A DNA stretch of 64,000 nt from Ramlibacter cellulosilyticus. Its GTDB lineage: Bacteria; Pseudomonadota; Gammaproteobacteria; Burkholderiales; Burkholderiaceae_C. Under the pieces are notes generated by a model. It searched no databases, was not told the origin of the DNA, and saw only the letters and a program-made list of their open reading frames with translations. Shown in pieces: positions 7,472-18,100 of this stretch (positions within the stretch are counted from its first letter, which is position 1; each line of letters starts with the position of its first letter). The translations under genes and the position numbers were made by a program. Location: assembly GCF_014297465.1 (NCBI RefSeq), contig NZ_JACORT010000003.1, forward strand, positions 372,001 to 436,000, in the 5' to 3' direction.

Positions 7472-10078
7472 TCAGTACCGCACCTTGAACTCGGTCGACA
7501 TGTTGTCGTCCGTGATGAGCCACAGGTCGCGCCGCGCGAGCAACGGGTCGCGGACGTCCGGCAGCGGCGTGGCGGCGAGCGTCTCCAGCACCTCGGTCGC
7601 CGCCGGAGAGCGCGCGAACACCGGGCGCCCATCGGCGCCCCGGAACCGCAGGAGCCGCTCCCTGCGTTGCGGTGCCGTCGTCGCCAGGGGCGCGTCGCTG
7701 GCCGCCACGAAGCCCTGGTAGCGGCTCACGTGCCGGAAGACGTGGGCCGCCGTGTGGGCGACGTGGTCGTACCCCAGCGCGTTGTAGTAGACGATGCCGC
7801 CGGGATTCAGGTGGCTGCGCGCGAGCTCGAGGAACTCGCGGGACAGCAGGTTGGTCATGTTCGCGCGCCACGGGAAGCTCGTGTTCATCAGGATGAAGTC
7901 GAACTTCTCCTCCGGGTGGTGCTTCAGCCAGCGGCGGCCGTCGTCGAGGAGGATGCGGATGCGCGGGTCGTCCAGCACCGGCGCCACCTCCGGGTAGCGG
8001 CGCACCAGCTGCGGGTAGCCGCGCCCGATCTCCACGACCACGATCTCCTGCACGGGTTCGTAGCTGGAGAACACCCGCGTCCACGAGCCGGTGCTCAGGC
8101 CGATCTCCAGCACGCGCCGGGGCGCCGGATGCAGCGCCGCGCCGAGGTAGGCGCGCTCGATCCCGTTGCCGCCGACGACGGGGTCGGTGTTGAACCGCCC
8201 GTCGAAGATGCCGTGGCCGTACATGATGTCGGGCCGGCTCGGCTCGACGGCGATGATCGCGCTGCGGTCCTCCAGCACGTGCCGGAAGGCGGGGTTGCCG
8301 GCGCTCGCGTACAGCAGGCGTTCGAGCGAGCCGGCGGCGAGGGGCGGGTGCAGCACGACCGCGCCTGCCAGGGCCGCGACCGCGAGCGCCTGCAGGCCGC
8401 GCGGTGCCTGCAGCACCAGGCGTCCGCCGACGAATGCCGCGAGCGCCAGCGTCAGCACCGCGAGCAGCGCCATGTTGTCCGCCAGCGAGAGGCGATCGAG
8501 CAGCACGAAGCCGGTGAGCAAGGGGCCGAGCGCCGCCCCGACGATGTTGGCGAAATAGAGCCAGGTGACCGGGCCGGCGGCATCGCTGCGGCGGTCGCGC
8601 GTGCCCAGGTGCACCAGGGTCGGGAACACGGCGCCGCACCAGAAGGCCACCGCGCCTGCGGCGGCATACGCCAGCAGCAGCCCGGGACCCTTGCCCGCAA
8701 GCGCGGTGGTCCAGCTCGTGACGGGCAGGGTCAGCCAGGTGACGGCTGCCGCCAGCAGGAGGCTGCGCACGAGGGCACGGCGGGCCGAGCGGTCGTCCGG
8801 CTGCCGGGCGTGGGTGCGCAGCGATCCCCAGCCGATGCCCGCCAGATAGACGGCCAGCAGCATGCCGAACACCTCCGGCCGGCTCGCCGTCATGAACCCG
8901 AGCAGCCGGAACCACAGGATCTCCAGGCTCAGCGAGATGTAGCCCACGGCAGCGAGGGCGGCCAGCGCGAGCGGGTAGGGCAGCCTCCACGCGGAGGCCG
9001 TGGCCTCCGCACGCTCTTCCTGCGCCGGTGCCGCAGCCGGCGTCGCGGCGGTGCCGAGGTGCCGGCTCGCCCGGTACACGAGGAAGGCCGTGCCCAGGTT
9101 GCACAGCACCGCGATGGCGATGCTCGCGCGCAAGCCGAACAGGACGAACAGCACCTGCACGGTGGCGAAGGACGCGATCGCGGAGCCGAAGGTGTTCAAC
9201 GCGTAGAGCAGGGACACCGTGCGGCCGATGTCGCGGAAGGACTTCTGCAGGTGCGCAATCAGCACGGGCAGCGTCGCGCCCATCAGCAAGGTCGGCAACG
9301 CCAGCACGGCATACACGCGGGCCACGAGTCCCGCCATGGTGGGCTCCGTTGCCGGACTGGCCGCGTGGATGAGGGCGGCCCCGAAAGCACCATAGAGGCC
9401 GATGCCGCATTCGATGGCGATGAAGATGTGCAGCAGGCGGTCCGGGAAGCGCTTCTGCAGCCATCCGCCTGCGAGGGCACCGACCCCCAGCCCGAACATG
9501 AAGACCGAGACGATGGCCGTCACCGACTCGCTGTTGACGCCGAACTCCGTGAACAGGATGCGCTGCCAGGCGACCTGGTAGATCAGCGCCGCGAAGCCGG
9601 AGAGGAGGAAGAGGCTCGCGAGGTAGTGCTCCGACCGCATCAGCGCGGCGCGCTCGCGCTTTTCCAGCAGCACTCCCAGCAGGCCGGCCTGCAGCAGCAC
9701 CTGCAGCGCCAGCGTCGCCAGGGTCAGCGCGGTACTTGCGTGGCCGGACGCGGCGATCGCCGCCGCCGGCACCCACACCAGGCCCGTCCAGGGTGCGTGC
9801 TTGCGATGGCGCGAGGCCACGCCGGGCGGCACGAGCGGCACCAGGGTGTTCGCGCAGGCGCGTTCCAGCGCCCACAGCAGCAGCGGCAGCACCAGCATGT
9901 GCAGCACGCCTTCGACGAGCATCGTGGAGGGCGCACCTGCCGCGACCCACGGCTGCAGCCAGCCCGCACCCGCGTACGCGCACCCGTAGACAAGGCCCGC
10001 GCCCGCGGCGGCGACCGGCCTGCCCCAGGAACCGGCCTGGCCTGGCGCTGCGAGCGGCGCGGCTCCGGTGTCCTGCAT
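7472..10078 (-). CDS. Multi-spanning membrane protein fused to a spermidine-synthase-like domain
   Basis: The 868-residue product has an N-terminal half of many hydrophobic helices (for example LASLFLLSGFAALIYQVAW and GLGVGALAGGWL), like the membrane halves of fused spermidine synthase/MFS proteins. The C-terminal third is a Rossmann methyltransferase-like domain with LEIGLSTGSW, VVVEIGRGY and the ILLDDGRRWL segment. Where polyamine synthases carry a catalytic Asp, this protein reads FILMNTSFPWR, so true aminopropyl transfer is doubtful. It follows mltD on the same strand. A GCCTGCCGG/CCGGCAGGC hairpin sits just beyond the stop (7443-7467). The start is ATG at 10078; a TTG one codon upstream is possible. 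Confidence 0.8.
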   Translation of the reverse strand: MQDTGAAPLAAPGQAGSWGRPVAAAGAGLVYGCAYAGAGWLQPWVAAGAPSTMLVEGVLHMLVLPLLLWALERACANTLVPLVPPGVASRHRKHAPWTGLVWVPAAAIAASGHASTALTLATLALQVLLQAGLLGVLLEKRERAALMRSEHYLASLFLLSGFAALIYQVAWQRILFTEFGVNSESVTAIVSVFMFGLGVGALAGGWLQKRFPDRLLHIFIAIECGIGLYGAFGAALIHAASPATEPTMAGLVARVYAVLALPTLLMGATLPVLIAHLQKSFRDIGRTVSLLYALNTFGSAIASFATVQVLFVLFGLRASIAIAVLCNLGTAFLVYRASRHLGTAATPAAAPAQEERAEATASAWRLPYPLALAALAAVGYISLSLEILWFRLLGFMTASRPEVFGMLLAVYLAGIGWGSLRTHARQPDDRSARRALVRSLLLAAAVTWLTLPVTSWTTALAGKGPGLLLAYAAAGAVAFWCGAVFPTLVHLGTRDRRSDAAGPVTWLYFANIVGAALGPLLTGFVLLDRLSLADNMALLAVLTLALAAFVGGRLVLQAPRGLQALAVAALAGAVVLHPPLAAGSLERLLYASAGNPAFRHVLEDRSAIIAVEPSRPDIMYGHGIFDGRFNTDPVVGGNGIERAYLGAALHPAPRRVLEIGLSTGSWTRVFSSYEPVQEIVVVEIGRGYPQLVRRYPEVAPVLDDPRIRILLDDGRRWLKHHPEEKFDFILMNTSFPWRANMTNLLSREFLELARSHLNPGGIVYYNALGYDHVAHTAAHVFRHVSRYQGFVAASDAPLATTAPQRRERLLRFRGADGRPVFARSPAATEVLETLAATPLPDVRDPLLARRDLWLITDDNMSTEFKVRY

Positions 10079-10106
10079 CAAGGGGCCGGGGACCTCATGG
10101 CGCGGA

Positions 10107-11645
10107 TCAGCGGTGCTTCTTCGGCGTCGTCGATTTCGACGTCGCCGGCTTCTGCGCCGCGGGCTTCGCCGCCGGCCGGGAGGACACCTGCTTCACGTTG
10201 CGCGAGTTCACGCGCACGGGCGCACGCGCCGTGTTGCGCACGGGCAGGTGCAGCACCACCTGCTGGCCCGGCTTGAAGGCGGCCGAGGAACCCACGTCGT
10301 TCCAGTCGGCCACCTGCGCGGGGCTGAGCTTGTAGCGGCGCGCGATGCTGCCGACCGTCTCGTGCTTGCCCGCGCGGACCACCGTGCGGCGCGTGGCGAT
10401 CTCGGGGGCGAGGCTCAACTGCCCGTTGTCGGCGACATGGCCGGCCACGTCGGACTGGGTGGCGCCGCGACGCGGCACGATCAGCACGGAGCCGGCCTTG
10501 ATCAACATCCGCGGCGGGATGGTGTTCACGGTGCGCAGCTCGTTCTCGGTCCAGCCCACGCGGCGCGCGGCTTCGGCCACGCTCATCGTGGAAGGCGCGC
10601 TCCAGGCCGTCCAGCTCGCGTACCTGCCCTGGTCGTACGCTTCGAAATTGCGCTTGAAGACCGTGGCGTTGTCCCAGGGCAGCAGGATCTGTCCCGTGCC
10701 GGCCGCGAGGATGACGGGCCGGTTCAACTGCGGGTTGAGCGCCTTGAAGTCGTCGATCGGCACGTCGGCCAGGCGGGCCGCGAGCTCCACGTCCAGGTCG
10801 CGCGTGAGCGTGACGGACTGGAAGTAGGGATGGTTGTCGATCAGCGGCAGTTCCGCGCGGAACTGGTCGGGGCTGGTGATGATGTTCTTCACCGCCTGCA
10901 GCTTGGGCACGTAGTTGCGCGTCTCGGCGGGCATGCTGAGGTCGTTGTAGCCCGTGCCGGCCCCGCGCTGCTGGTTGCGCGCGAGGGCGCGGCTCACGTT
11001 GCCTTCGCCCCAGTTGTAGGCGGCGAGGGCGAGGTGCCAGTCGCCGAACATGCCGTACAGGCGCTGCAGGTAGTCGAGCGCCGCGCGCGTCGACTGGAGC
11101 ACGCTGCGCCGGTCGTCGCGGAACACGTTCTGCTTCAGGTCGTAGTCCTTGCCGGTGGCCGGCATGAACTGCCACATGCCCGCGGCGCGCGCGCTGGACA
11201 CGGCCTGCGGGTTGAAGGCGCTCTCGATGAAGGGCAGCAGCGCGAGCTCCGTCGGCATGTTGCGGCGCTCGAGTTCCTCGACGATGTGGAACAGGTACTT
11301 GCGCGAGCGGTCCGTCATGCGCTGCATGTAGTCGGGCCGCGTGGCGTACCACTGCTCGTGCGTCCGCACCAGGTCATTCTCGATGTTGGGCATCGCGAAG
11401 CCGCGGCGGATGCGCGCCCACAGGTCCGGCGGCGGCTCCAGCGAGGCGACGGATGGCGAGCTCAGTTCCGAAGGCTGGATCGCCGACAGCGGGCCGTCGG
11501 GGAAGACCGAGGGCAGCGGCGGTTTCGCCTGGGCCGCGGCGACCTCCCGGCTTTCGACGGTGGCCGTGCCGTCGGGACCCATGGTGGTCGCGCAACCGGC
11601 AAGAGCCAGCGTGGCGGTGAGGGCGAGCAGCTTGTACTTCTTCAT
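10107..11645 (-). CDS. mltD: Membrane-bound lytic murein transglycosylase D
   Basis: MltD cleaves peptidoglycan glycan strands to 1,6-anhydro ends. The 512-residue lipoprotein has a lipobox (LALAGC, Cys about 18) and a transglycosylase domain. The catalytic Glu lies in FIESAFNPQAVSSARAAGMW, followed by the AYNWGEGNV motif. Two LysM modules are visible near residues 345-390 and 410-455, then a Lys/Pro-rich tail. The ATG overlaps the gloB stop (ATGA), so the genes are coupled; the gloB-mltD order is common in betaproteobacteria. Longer in-frame extensions run through gloB and were rejected. Confidence 0.94.
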   Translation of the reverse strand: MKKYKLLALTATLALAGCATTMGPDGTATVESREVAAAQAKPPLPSVFPDGPLSAIQPSELSSPSVASLEPPPDLWARIRRGFAMPNIENDLVRTHEQWYATRPDYMQRMTDRSRKYLFHIVEELERRNMPTELALLPFIESAFNPQAVSSARAAGMWQFMPATGKDYDLKQNVFRDDRRSVLQSTRAALDYLQRLYGMFGDWHLALAAYNWGEGNVSRALARNQQRGAGTGYNDLSMPAETRNYVPKLQAVKNIITSPDQFRAELPLIDNHPYFQSVTLTRDLDVELAARLADVPIDDFKALNPQLNRPVILAAGTGQILLPWDNATVFKRNFEAYDQGRYASWTAWSAPSTMSVAEAARRVGWTENELRTVNTIPPRMLIKAGSVLIVPRRGATQSDVAGHVADNGQLSLAPEIATRRTVVRAGKHETVGSIARRYKLSPAQVADWNDVGSSAAFKPGQQVVLHLPVRNTARAPVRVNSRNVKQVSSRPAAKPAAQKPATSKSTTPKKHR

Positions 11646-12418
11646 CTGAACTCGTTCTTCCATTGGCGCAGGGCCGCGAACACCGCGACCGGGTCTGCCG
11701 GGTCCGCCGCCGGGTCGTGCCCGTGGGCGGCTTGCGCCACGGCCGGCTGGCGCGTGCGCAGGAAAGGATTGATGCCGTTCTCCACGGCGATCGTGGAGGG
11801 CAGCGTCGGCTCGCCATGCGAGCGCTTCTGCTCGCATTGTTGCCGGTAATGGTTCAGCTGGGAATTGCCAGGCTCGACGGCTGTGGCAAATTTCAGGTTC
11901 GAGAGGGTGTATTCGTGCGTGCAGCACACGCGGGTGGCGCCGGGCAGGGCGGCCAGCTTGGCGAGCGAGTCGAACATCTGCGCCGGCGTGCCTTCGAACA
12001 GCCGCCCGCAACCGCCCGAAAACAGGGTGTCGCCGCAAAAGAGCAGGGGGGCGCCTTCGAAGTCCGGGCAGTAGTACGCGATGTGTCCCGCCGTGTGGCC
12101 CGGGACGTCCAGCACCTCGAAGCGCAGCCCCAGCACCTCGATGGCATCGCCTTCCGACAGGCGTGTCACCGGCTCCGGGATGCGTTCGCGGGCGGGCCCC
12201 CAGACGCGCGCCCCCGTCGCATCGCGCAAGGCATCGACGCCGCCGACGTGGTCCGGGTGGTGGTGCGTGACTAGAATCGCTTCCAGTTGCAGGCCCTGGT
12301 CGGCCAGGAAAGCCTGCACCGGGCCGGCGTCGCCAGGGTCGACGACCAGCGCCCGCTGCCCGTCGTGCAGCAGCCACAGGTAGTTGTCCTGGAAAGCGGG
12401 TAGCGCGATCAACCTCAT
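11642..12418 (-). CDS. gloB: Hydroxyacylglutathione hydrolase (glyoxalase II)
   Basis: GloB hydrolyses S-lactoylglutathione to lactate and glutathione, the second step of methylglyoxal detoxification. The 258-residue product has the metallo-beta-lactamase motif THHHPDHVGG, further metal ligands in GHTAGHIAYY and FCGDTLFSGGCGR, and the family CCTHEYTLSNLKFA segment. The start at MRLIALPAFQDNYLW is the conserved N-terminus. It is divergent from the methyltransferase gene by about 20 bases and overlaps mltD by four. Confidence 0.95.
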   Translation of the reverse strand: MRLIALPAFQDNYLWLLHDGQRALVVDPGDAGPVQAFLADQGLQLEAILVTHHHPDHVGGVDALRDATGARVWGPARERIPEPVTRLSEGDAIEVLGLRFEVLDVPGHTAGHIAYYCPDFEGAPLLFCGDTLFSGGCGRLFEGTPAQMFDSLAKLAALPGATRVCCTHEYTLSNLKFATAVEPGNSQLNHYRQQCEQKRSHGEPTLPSTIAVENGINPFLRTRQPAVAQAAHGHDPAADPADPVAVFAALRQWKNEFR

Positions 12419-12437
12419 GAGCGAGCGGATTATAGGA

Positions 12438-13208
12438 ATGCAGCAGTGGTTCGAGACGCCGCCTGGCAGGGTTCTGCTCGCCTGGGAAGAAGCGGCGTTC
12501 GACCGTGCGGTGGGCGACATCTTCGGCTACCACGCGCTGCAGATGGGACTGCCGGAGCTCGATACGCTGCGGGCCAACCGCATGCCGCACAAGTGGCTGG
12601 CGCTGGGCGCGGCGGACGCTGGCGTGGGCAGCGTGAAGCCCGACCTCGTCACCGACTTCAGCGCGCTCCCCTTCGAGGAGAACAGCCTCGACCTGGTGGT
12701 GCTGCCGCATTCGCTGGAACTGAACGTCGACCCGCACGCCACGCTGCGCGAGGTGGAGCGCGTGCTGGTGCCCGAAGGCAAGGTGGTGATCTGCTGCCTG
12801 AACCCCGCGAGCCTCTGGGGCCTGCGCCAGCGGCGAGCGCACGTCTACCGCCGCCTCGGGTTCGGCGAGCTTTACCTGCCGGACGCGGGCGAGTTCATCG
12901 GCTACTGGCGCCTGCGCGACTGGCTGCGCCTGCTCAGTTTCGAGGTGGAGACCAGCAGCTTCGGCTGCTACCGCCCCGCGTTCGCCAGCGAGAAATGGCT
13001 GGAACGCTTCACCTGGATGGATGCCGTCGGCGAGCGCTCCTGGCCGATCTTCGGTGCCGTCTATTTCCTCGTCGCCGTCAAGCGCGTGCGCGGTGCCCGG
13101 CTGATCGGACCGGCCTGGAAGAAGGCCAAGCGCATCGCCACAGCTCCGGTTCCCATCACGAACCGCAATGCGCAGCGCGAGACGCGCGAACTCACAACCA
13201 TTGAATGA
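12438..13208 (+). CDS. SAM-dependent methyltransferase, type 11-like
   Basis: The 256-residue product belongs to the methyltransferases commonly found between gloB and rnhA in betaproteobacteria. The class I fold is suggested by [18 protein letters not shown] and [20 protein letters not shown], followed by [15 protein letters not shown]. The substrate is unknown. The start at 12438 is chosen because the conserved [10 protein letters not shown] begins there; an upstream ATG at 12417 is in frame but would overlap the gloB start. It overlaps rnhA by four bases. Confidence 0.85.
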   Translation: MQQWFETPPGRVLLAWEEAAFDRAVGDIFGYHALQMGLPELDTLRANRMPHKWLALGAADAGVGSVKPDLVTDFSALPFEENSLDLVVLPHSLELNVDPHATLREVERVLVPEGKVVICCLNPASLWGLRQRRAHVYRRLGFGELYLPDAGEFIGYWRLRDWLRLLSFEVETSSFGCYRPAFASEKWLERFTWMDAVGERSWPIFGAVYFLVAVKRVRGARLIGPAWKKAKRIATAPVPITNRNAQRETRELTTIE

Positions 13209-13651
13209 ACCAGGTCGAGATCTACACGGACGGGGCCTGCAAGGGCAATCCCGGTCCCGGCGGCTGGGGCGTGCTCCTGCGCTCCGGCACCACCCAGAAG
13301 GAGCTGTACGGCGGCGAGCCGAGCACCACCAACAACCGCATGGAGCTGATGGCCGTGATCCAGGCGCTGGAGGCCCTCAAGCGGCCTTGCGCCGTCACGC
13401 TCTATCTCGACAGCCAGTACGTCCTGAAGGGCATCACGGAGTGGCTGCCGGGGTGGAAGGCCAAGGGATGGAAGACGGCGAGCAAGCAGCCGGTGAAGAA
13501 TGCGGAACTGTGGAGGCGCCTCGATGATCTGCTGCTGCAGGGCGGGCACGTGGTCGACTGGCGCTGGGTGCGCGGCCATGCCGGGGACCCGGGCAACGAG
13601 CGGGCGGATGCCCTGGCGAACCTCGGGGTGGCGAGCGTCCAGCGGCGCTGA
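13205..13651 (+). CDS. rnhA: Ribonuclease HI
   Basis: RNase HI degrades RNA in RNA-DNA hybrids. The 148-residue product has the catalytic acidic residues in [18 protein letters not shown] (first Asp), NNRMELMAV (Glu), LYLDSQYV (Asp) and [15 protein letters not shown] (His/Asp). Length is normal. Its ATG overlaps the stop of the methyltransferase gene, so the two are translationally coupled. dnaQ, often next to rnhA in related genomes, is not present here. Confidence 0.96.
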   Translation: MNQVEIYTDGACKGNPGPGGWGVLLRSGTTQKELYGGEPSTTNNRMELMAVIQALEALKRPCAVTLYLDSQYVLKGITEWLPGWKAKGWKTASKQPVKNAELWRRLDDLLLQGGHVVDWRWVRGHAGDPGNERADALANLGVASVQRR

Positions 13652-13816
13652 AGGCCGCCATGTAAAGACCGGGTAAAACGGGCCCGGCGCGTGTCGCCCG
13701 TCGCGAATCGCAGCCGCCGCGACTAGGCCTGGGACACACCTCCTGTTACATTGCGGCGTTTGGCCTTGGCACCGCCGGCGCTCGCGCGCATCAGTATTGT
13801 CCACGGATCAGAATTC

Positions 13817-15103
13817 ATGGGATCGAAGTCCATCTACAGCGTGGTCGCCGTCGTCGGCATCGCCGCCGCATCGGGCGCCGCCTGGTGGGTCCAGCACAAG
13901 CCGAAGCAGCCGGTGGCCGCGGGCGAACTCGCGCCGACCGGGCAGCCCGCCGCTGGCACGGCTGCGGCACCGGCCCCGGGGGGCCGTGGTGGCGTGCCAT
14001 CCGTCGAAGTGGCGCGCGTGGAGATCATGCGCATCATGGACGATGCACAGGCCGTCGGCAGCCTGCGTTCGCGCCAGAGCGTGGTGCTGCGCCCCGAGGT
14101 GTCGGGCCGCGTCACGCAGATCAACTTCCGCGACGCGGACCGCGTCCGGCGCGGCCAGCTGCTGGTGCAGCTCGACGACCAGCTGCCGCAGGCGCAGGTG
14201 AAGCAGGCCGAGGCGGAGCTTTCCATCGCCCGCGCCAACCATCGCCGCAACCAGGAACTGGTGGAGCAGAAGTTCATCGCGCAGCGCGCCGTGGACGAGA
14301 GCGCGGCCAACCTGCAGGTGGCCGAGGCCAAGCTGGCCCTCGCGCGCGCCACGCTCGCCCGCCTGAAGATCCTCGCGCCCTTCGACGGCGTCGCGGGCAT
14401 CCGCAACATCAGCGTGGGCGACTACCTCAAGGACGGCGCCGACATCGTGAACATCGAGGACCTCGATGCGATGTACGTCGACTTCCGCCTGCCCGAGCGC
14501 TACCAGACCAAGGTCCGCCCCGGGCAGACCGCGGTGATCGAGGTCGATGCGCTGCCCGGGCAGCGGTTCCACGCGTTCATCCAGGCGGTCGACCCGCTGC
14601 TGGACGCCAACGGCCGCTCCGTCGGCATCCGCGGCTGCATCGACAACCGCCAGATGCAGCTGCGCCCCGGCATGTTCGCGCGGGTGACGCCGGTGTTCGG
14701 CGTGCGTGAAGGCGCGCGTGTCATTCCCGAGGAAGCGATCGTCCCGCAGGGCGGCCGCCAGTACGTCTACAAGCTCGTCGACGGTCCCGACCAGGACACC
14801 CGCATCGCCCAGCGCGTGGAGGTGAAGGTCGGCATCCGCCAGCCGGGCAAGGTGGAGATCACCGAAGGCCTGGTGCCCGGCGACACCGTGGTGACCGCGG
14901 GCCAGCAGCGCATCCAGAAGGACGGCACCCCGGTGCGTGTGCTCGACCTGCGCGGCGGCAACGGCAGCCCCACCGCCGCGGCCGGCGCTGCGCCTGCGGG
15001 CGGGCCGGGCCGCAAGTCGGCGGCGATGGACGTGCCGGCCGCCCGCGCCGGCAACCCTTGCGCTCCGGGGTCTGCCGCGGCGACGCGCACCCGCGCCAGC
15101 TGA
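13817..15103 (+). CDS. RND efflux periplasmic adaptor subunit (HlyD/MexE-like)
   Basis: This is the membrane-fusion protein that links an inner-membrane RND pump to an outer-membrane channel. The 428-residue product has an N-terminal membrane anchor (YSVVAVVGIAAASGAAWWV), a lipoyl half-motif (VSGRVTQINFRDADRVRRGQ) and a coiled-coil hairpin (about 110-185). The second lipoyl half is at ILAPFDGVAGI, then a beta-barrel domain. The tail is Ala/Gly/Pro-rich. Start MGSKSIYS is chosen over an upstream in-frame ATG that adds unrelated sequence. The pump gene follows ten bases later; no outer-membrane factor gene is adjacent. Confidence 0.92.
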   Translation: MGSKSIYSVVAVVGIAAASGAAWWVQHKPKQPVAAGELAPTGQPAAGTAAAPAPGGRGGVPSVEVARVEIMRIMDDAQAVGSLRSRQSVVLRPEVSGRVTQINFRDADRVRRGQLLVQLDDQLPQAQVKQAEAELSIARANHRRNQELVEQKFIAQRAVDESAANLQVAEAKLALARATLARLKILAPFDGVAGIRNISVGDYLKDGADIVNIEDLDAMYVDFRLPERYQTKVRPGQTAVIEVDALPGQRFHAFIQAVDPLLDANGRSVGIRGCIDNRQMQLRPGMFARVTPVFGVREGARVIPEEAIVPQGGRQYVYKLVDGPDQDTRIAQRVEVKVGIRQPGKVEITEGLVPGDTVVTAGQQRIQKDGTPVRVLDLRGGNGSPTAAAGAAPAGGPGRKSAAMDVPAARAGNPCAPGSAAATRTRAS

Positions 15104-15113
15104 GGAGCCTGCC

Positions 15114-18100
15114 ATGCAGTTGCCCGAGATCGCCATCCGTCGCCCGGTGTTCGCGACGGTGCTGTCGCTGCTCGTCCTGCTGGTCGGCCTGGTGAGCTTC
15201 ACCCGGCTGGCGGTGCGCGAGTACCCCAAGATCGACGAACCGATGGTGACCGTCAGCGTGAAGTACCCCGGTGCTTCCGCGGAGGTGATCGAGTCGCAGG
15301 TGACCAAGCCGCTGGAGGACTCCATCGCCGGCATCGACGCGGTGGACGTGCTCACCTCGATCAGCCGGGCCGAGCAGAGCCAGATCTCCGTGCGCTTCCG
15401 GCTCGAGAAGGACGCCGATGCCGCGGCCGCCGAGGTGCGCGACCGCACTTCGCGCGTGCGCAACAAGCTGCCCCAGTCGATCGAGGAGCCGGTGATCGCC
15501 AAGGTGGAGGCCGACGCCTTCCCGGTGATCTGGCTCGCGTTCACCAGCGACACGCTCAACCCGCTGCAGATCAACGACCTGGTCAACCGCATCGTCAAGC
15601 CGCGGCTGCAGACGGTGACCGGCGTGGCCGACGTGCGCATCTACGGCGAGCGCAAGTACGCCATGCGCGTGTGGCTGGACCCGGACAAGCTGGCCGGCTT
15701 CCGCCTCACGACGCAGGACGTGGAGGACGCGATCCGCCGCAGCAACCTGGAGCTGCCGGCCGGCCGCATCGAGTCGCAGCAGCGCGAGTTCAGCGTGACC
15801 TCGCAGACCGACCTGGTGCGGCCTTCGCAGTTCGCCGAGATCGTGGTGAAGAACGTCAGCGGCTTCCCGGTCAAGATCCGCGACGTGGCGCGCGTGGAGG
15901 AAGCCGCGGCCGACGAGCGCAGCCGGGTCCGCCTCAACGGCAAGACCGCGATCTCCGCGGGCGTCATCCGCCAGGCCACGGCCAACCCGCTGCAGCTGGC
16001 GGACGGCGTGCGGGAGATGATCCCGAAGCTCAAGTCCGACCTGCCGGCGGACGTCACCGTCGACATCGCCAACGACAACTCGCTGTTCATCGACCGCTCG
16101 GTGAAGAACGTGTACCGCACCATCGCGGAAGCCATCGTCCTGGTGGCGCTGGTGATCTTCGTCTTCCTGCGCACGGTGCGGGCGTCCATCATCCCGATCA
16201 TCACCATCCCCGTGAGCCTGATCGGCACCTTCGCGATGATGTCGCTGGCGGGCTTCACCGTGAACACGCTGACGCTGCTCGCCCTGGTGCTCGCGATCGG
16301 CCTGGTGGTGGACGACGCCATCGTGATGCTGGAGAACATCTTCCGGCACATCGAGGAGGGGCTCGACCCGTTCTCGGCGGCGATCAAGGGCGCGCGCGAG
16401 ATCGGCTTCGCGGTGATCACGATGACGCTCACGCTGGTGGCCGTGTACGCGCCGCTGGCCTTCACGCCAGGCCGCACGGGCAAGCTGTTCGTGGAGTTCG
16501 CCCTGGCGCTGGCCGGGGCGGTGCTGGTGTCGGGCTTCGTGGCGCTGACGCTGACGCCCATGATGTGCTCCAAGCTGCTGCGCCACAACCCGAACCCGAC
16601 CTGGTTCGACGCGCACATGGAGCGCTGGCTCACCGCCGTGTCGAACGGCTACGCCCGCGCGCTGCGCTGGGTGCTGCTCACGCGCTGGCAGCCGAAGCCG
16701 GGGTCCCACCGCGTCATGGGCACGCTGCTGCAGGCGCGCTGGCTGATCCTGGGCGTGATGCTGGCGAGCGCGCTGGCCATCGCCGCCGTGTGGCCGACGA
16801 TGAAGTCCGAGCTCTCGCCGCTGGAGGACCGCGGCACCATCCTCGCGAGCGTCAATGCGCCGGACGGCTCCACGCTGGAGTACACGGACCGCTACGCCCA
16901 GGCGCTGGAGAAGCTGGGCGCGCCCTACAAGGAGTTCGACCGCATCTTCGCCAACGTGGGCAATCCCACCGTGTCGCAGGCGAGCGTGGTCTACCGCACG
17001 GTGGACTGGGAAGAGCGCGAGCGCACCACGCTGGACATGGCGCGCGAGCTGGGGCCCAAGACCAACTCGCTGCCGGGCGTGGACGCCTTCATCATCACGC
17101 CGCCTTCGCTGGGCCAGGGCTTCCGCGAGCGGCCGCTGAACTTCGTGATCCAGACCTCGGAGAGCTACGAGAACCTGAACCGCGTGGTGCGGCAGATGAT
17201 GGACGAGATCGCGAAGAACCCGGGCATCGTCTCGCCGCAGGTCGACCTGCGCCTGAACAAGCCCGAGCTGCGCATCGACGTCGACCGCGCGAAGGCGGCC
17301 GACCTCGGCGTCAGCGTGGAGGTCGTCGCGAAGGCGCTGGAAACCATGCTGGGGGGCCGCATCGTCACGCGCTACAAGCGGGACGCGGAGCAGTACGACG
17401 TGATCGTGCAGACGCAGGCCAGCGGCCGCTCCACGCCGGAGGACATCGACGGCATCTACGTGCGCGGCCGCAACGAGACCATGATCCCGCTGTCCGCGCT
17501 GGTGACGGTGCGCGAGAGCGTGAGCCCGCGCGAGCTGAACCACTTCGGGCAGCGCCGCTCGGCCTCCATCACCGCCAGCCTCTCGCCCGACTACTCGCTC
17601 GGGCAGGCGCTGCAGTTCATGGACCAGACGGCGGCCAAGGTGCTGAAGACCGGCTACACGACGGAGCTGAACGGCACCTCGCGCGAGTTCAAGAACTCGC
17701 AGGGCGCGCTGGCCATCGTGTTCGTGCTGGCGCTGTTCTTCATCTTCCTGGTGCTCGCGGCGCAGTTCGAGAGCTTCGTGGACCCGTTCGTGATCCTGCT
17801 GTCGGTGCCGCTGTCCATGATCGGCGCGCTGCTGGCGCTCAAGTGGTCCGGAGGCTCGCTGAACGTGTATTCGCAGATCGGCCTCATCACCCTGGTGGGC
17901 CTGATCACCAAGCACGGCATCCTGATCGTGGAGTTCGCCAACCAGCTGCGCGAGCAGGGCCTGGAGACGGTGGACGCCGTGGTGAAGGCCGCTTCGCAGC
18001 GCCTGCGCCCGATCATGATGACGACCGGCGCCATGGTGCTGGGCGCGCTGCCGCTGGCCATCGCCCACGGCGCCGGCGCCGAGAGCCGCCAGCAGATCGG

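Noticed and set aside
12384-12437. N-terminal extension of the methyltransferase
   Set aside because: It would overlap the gloB start and adds non-conserved residues; the start at 12438 fits the family.
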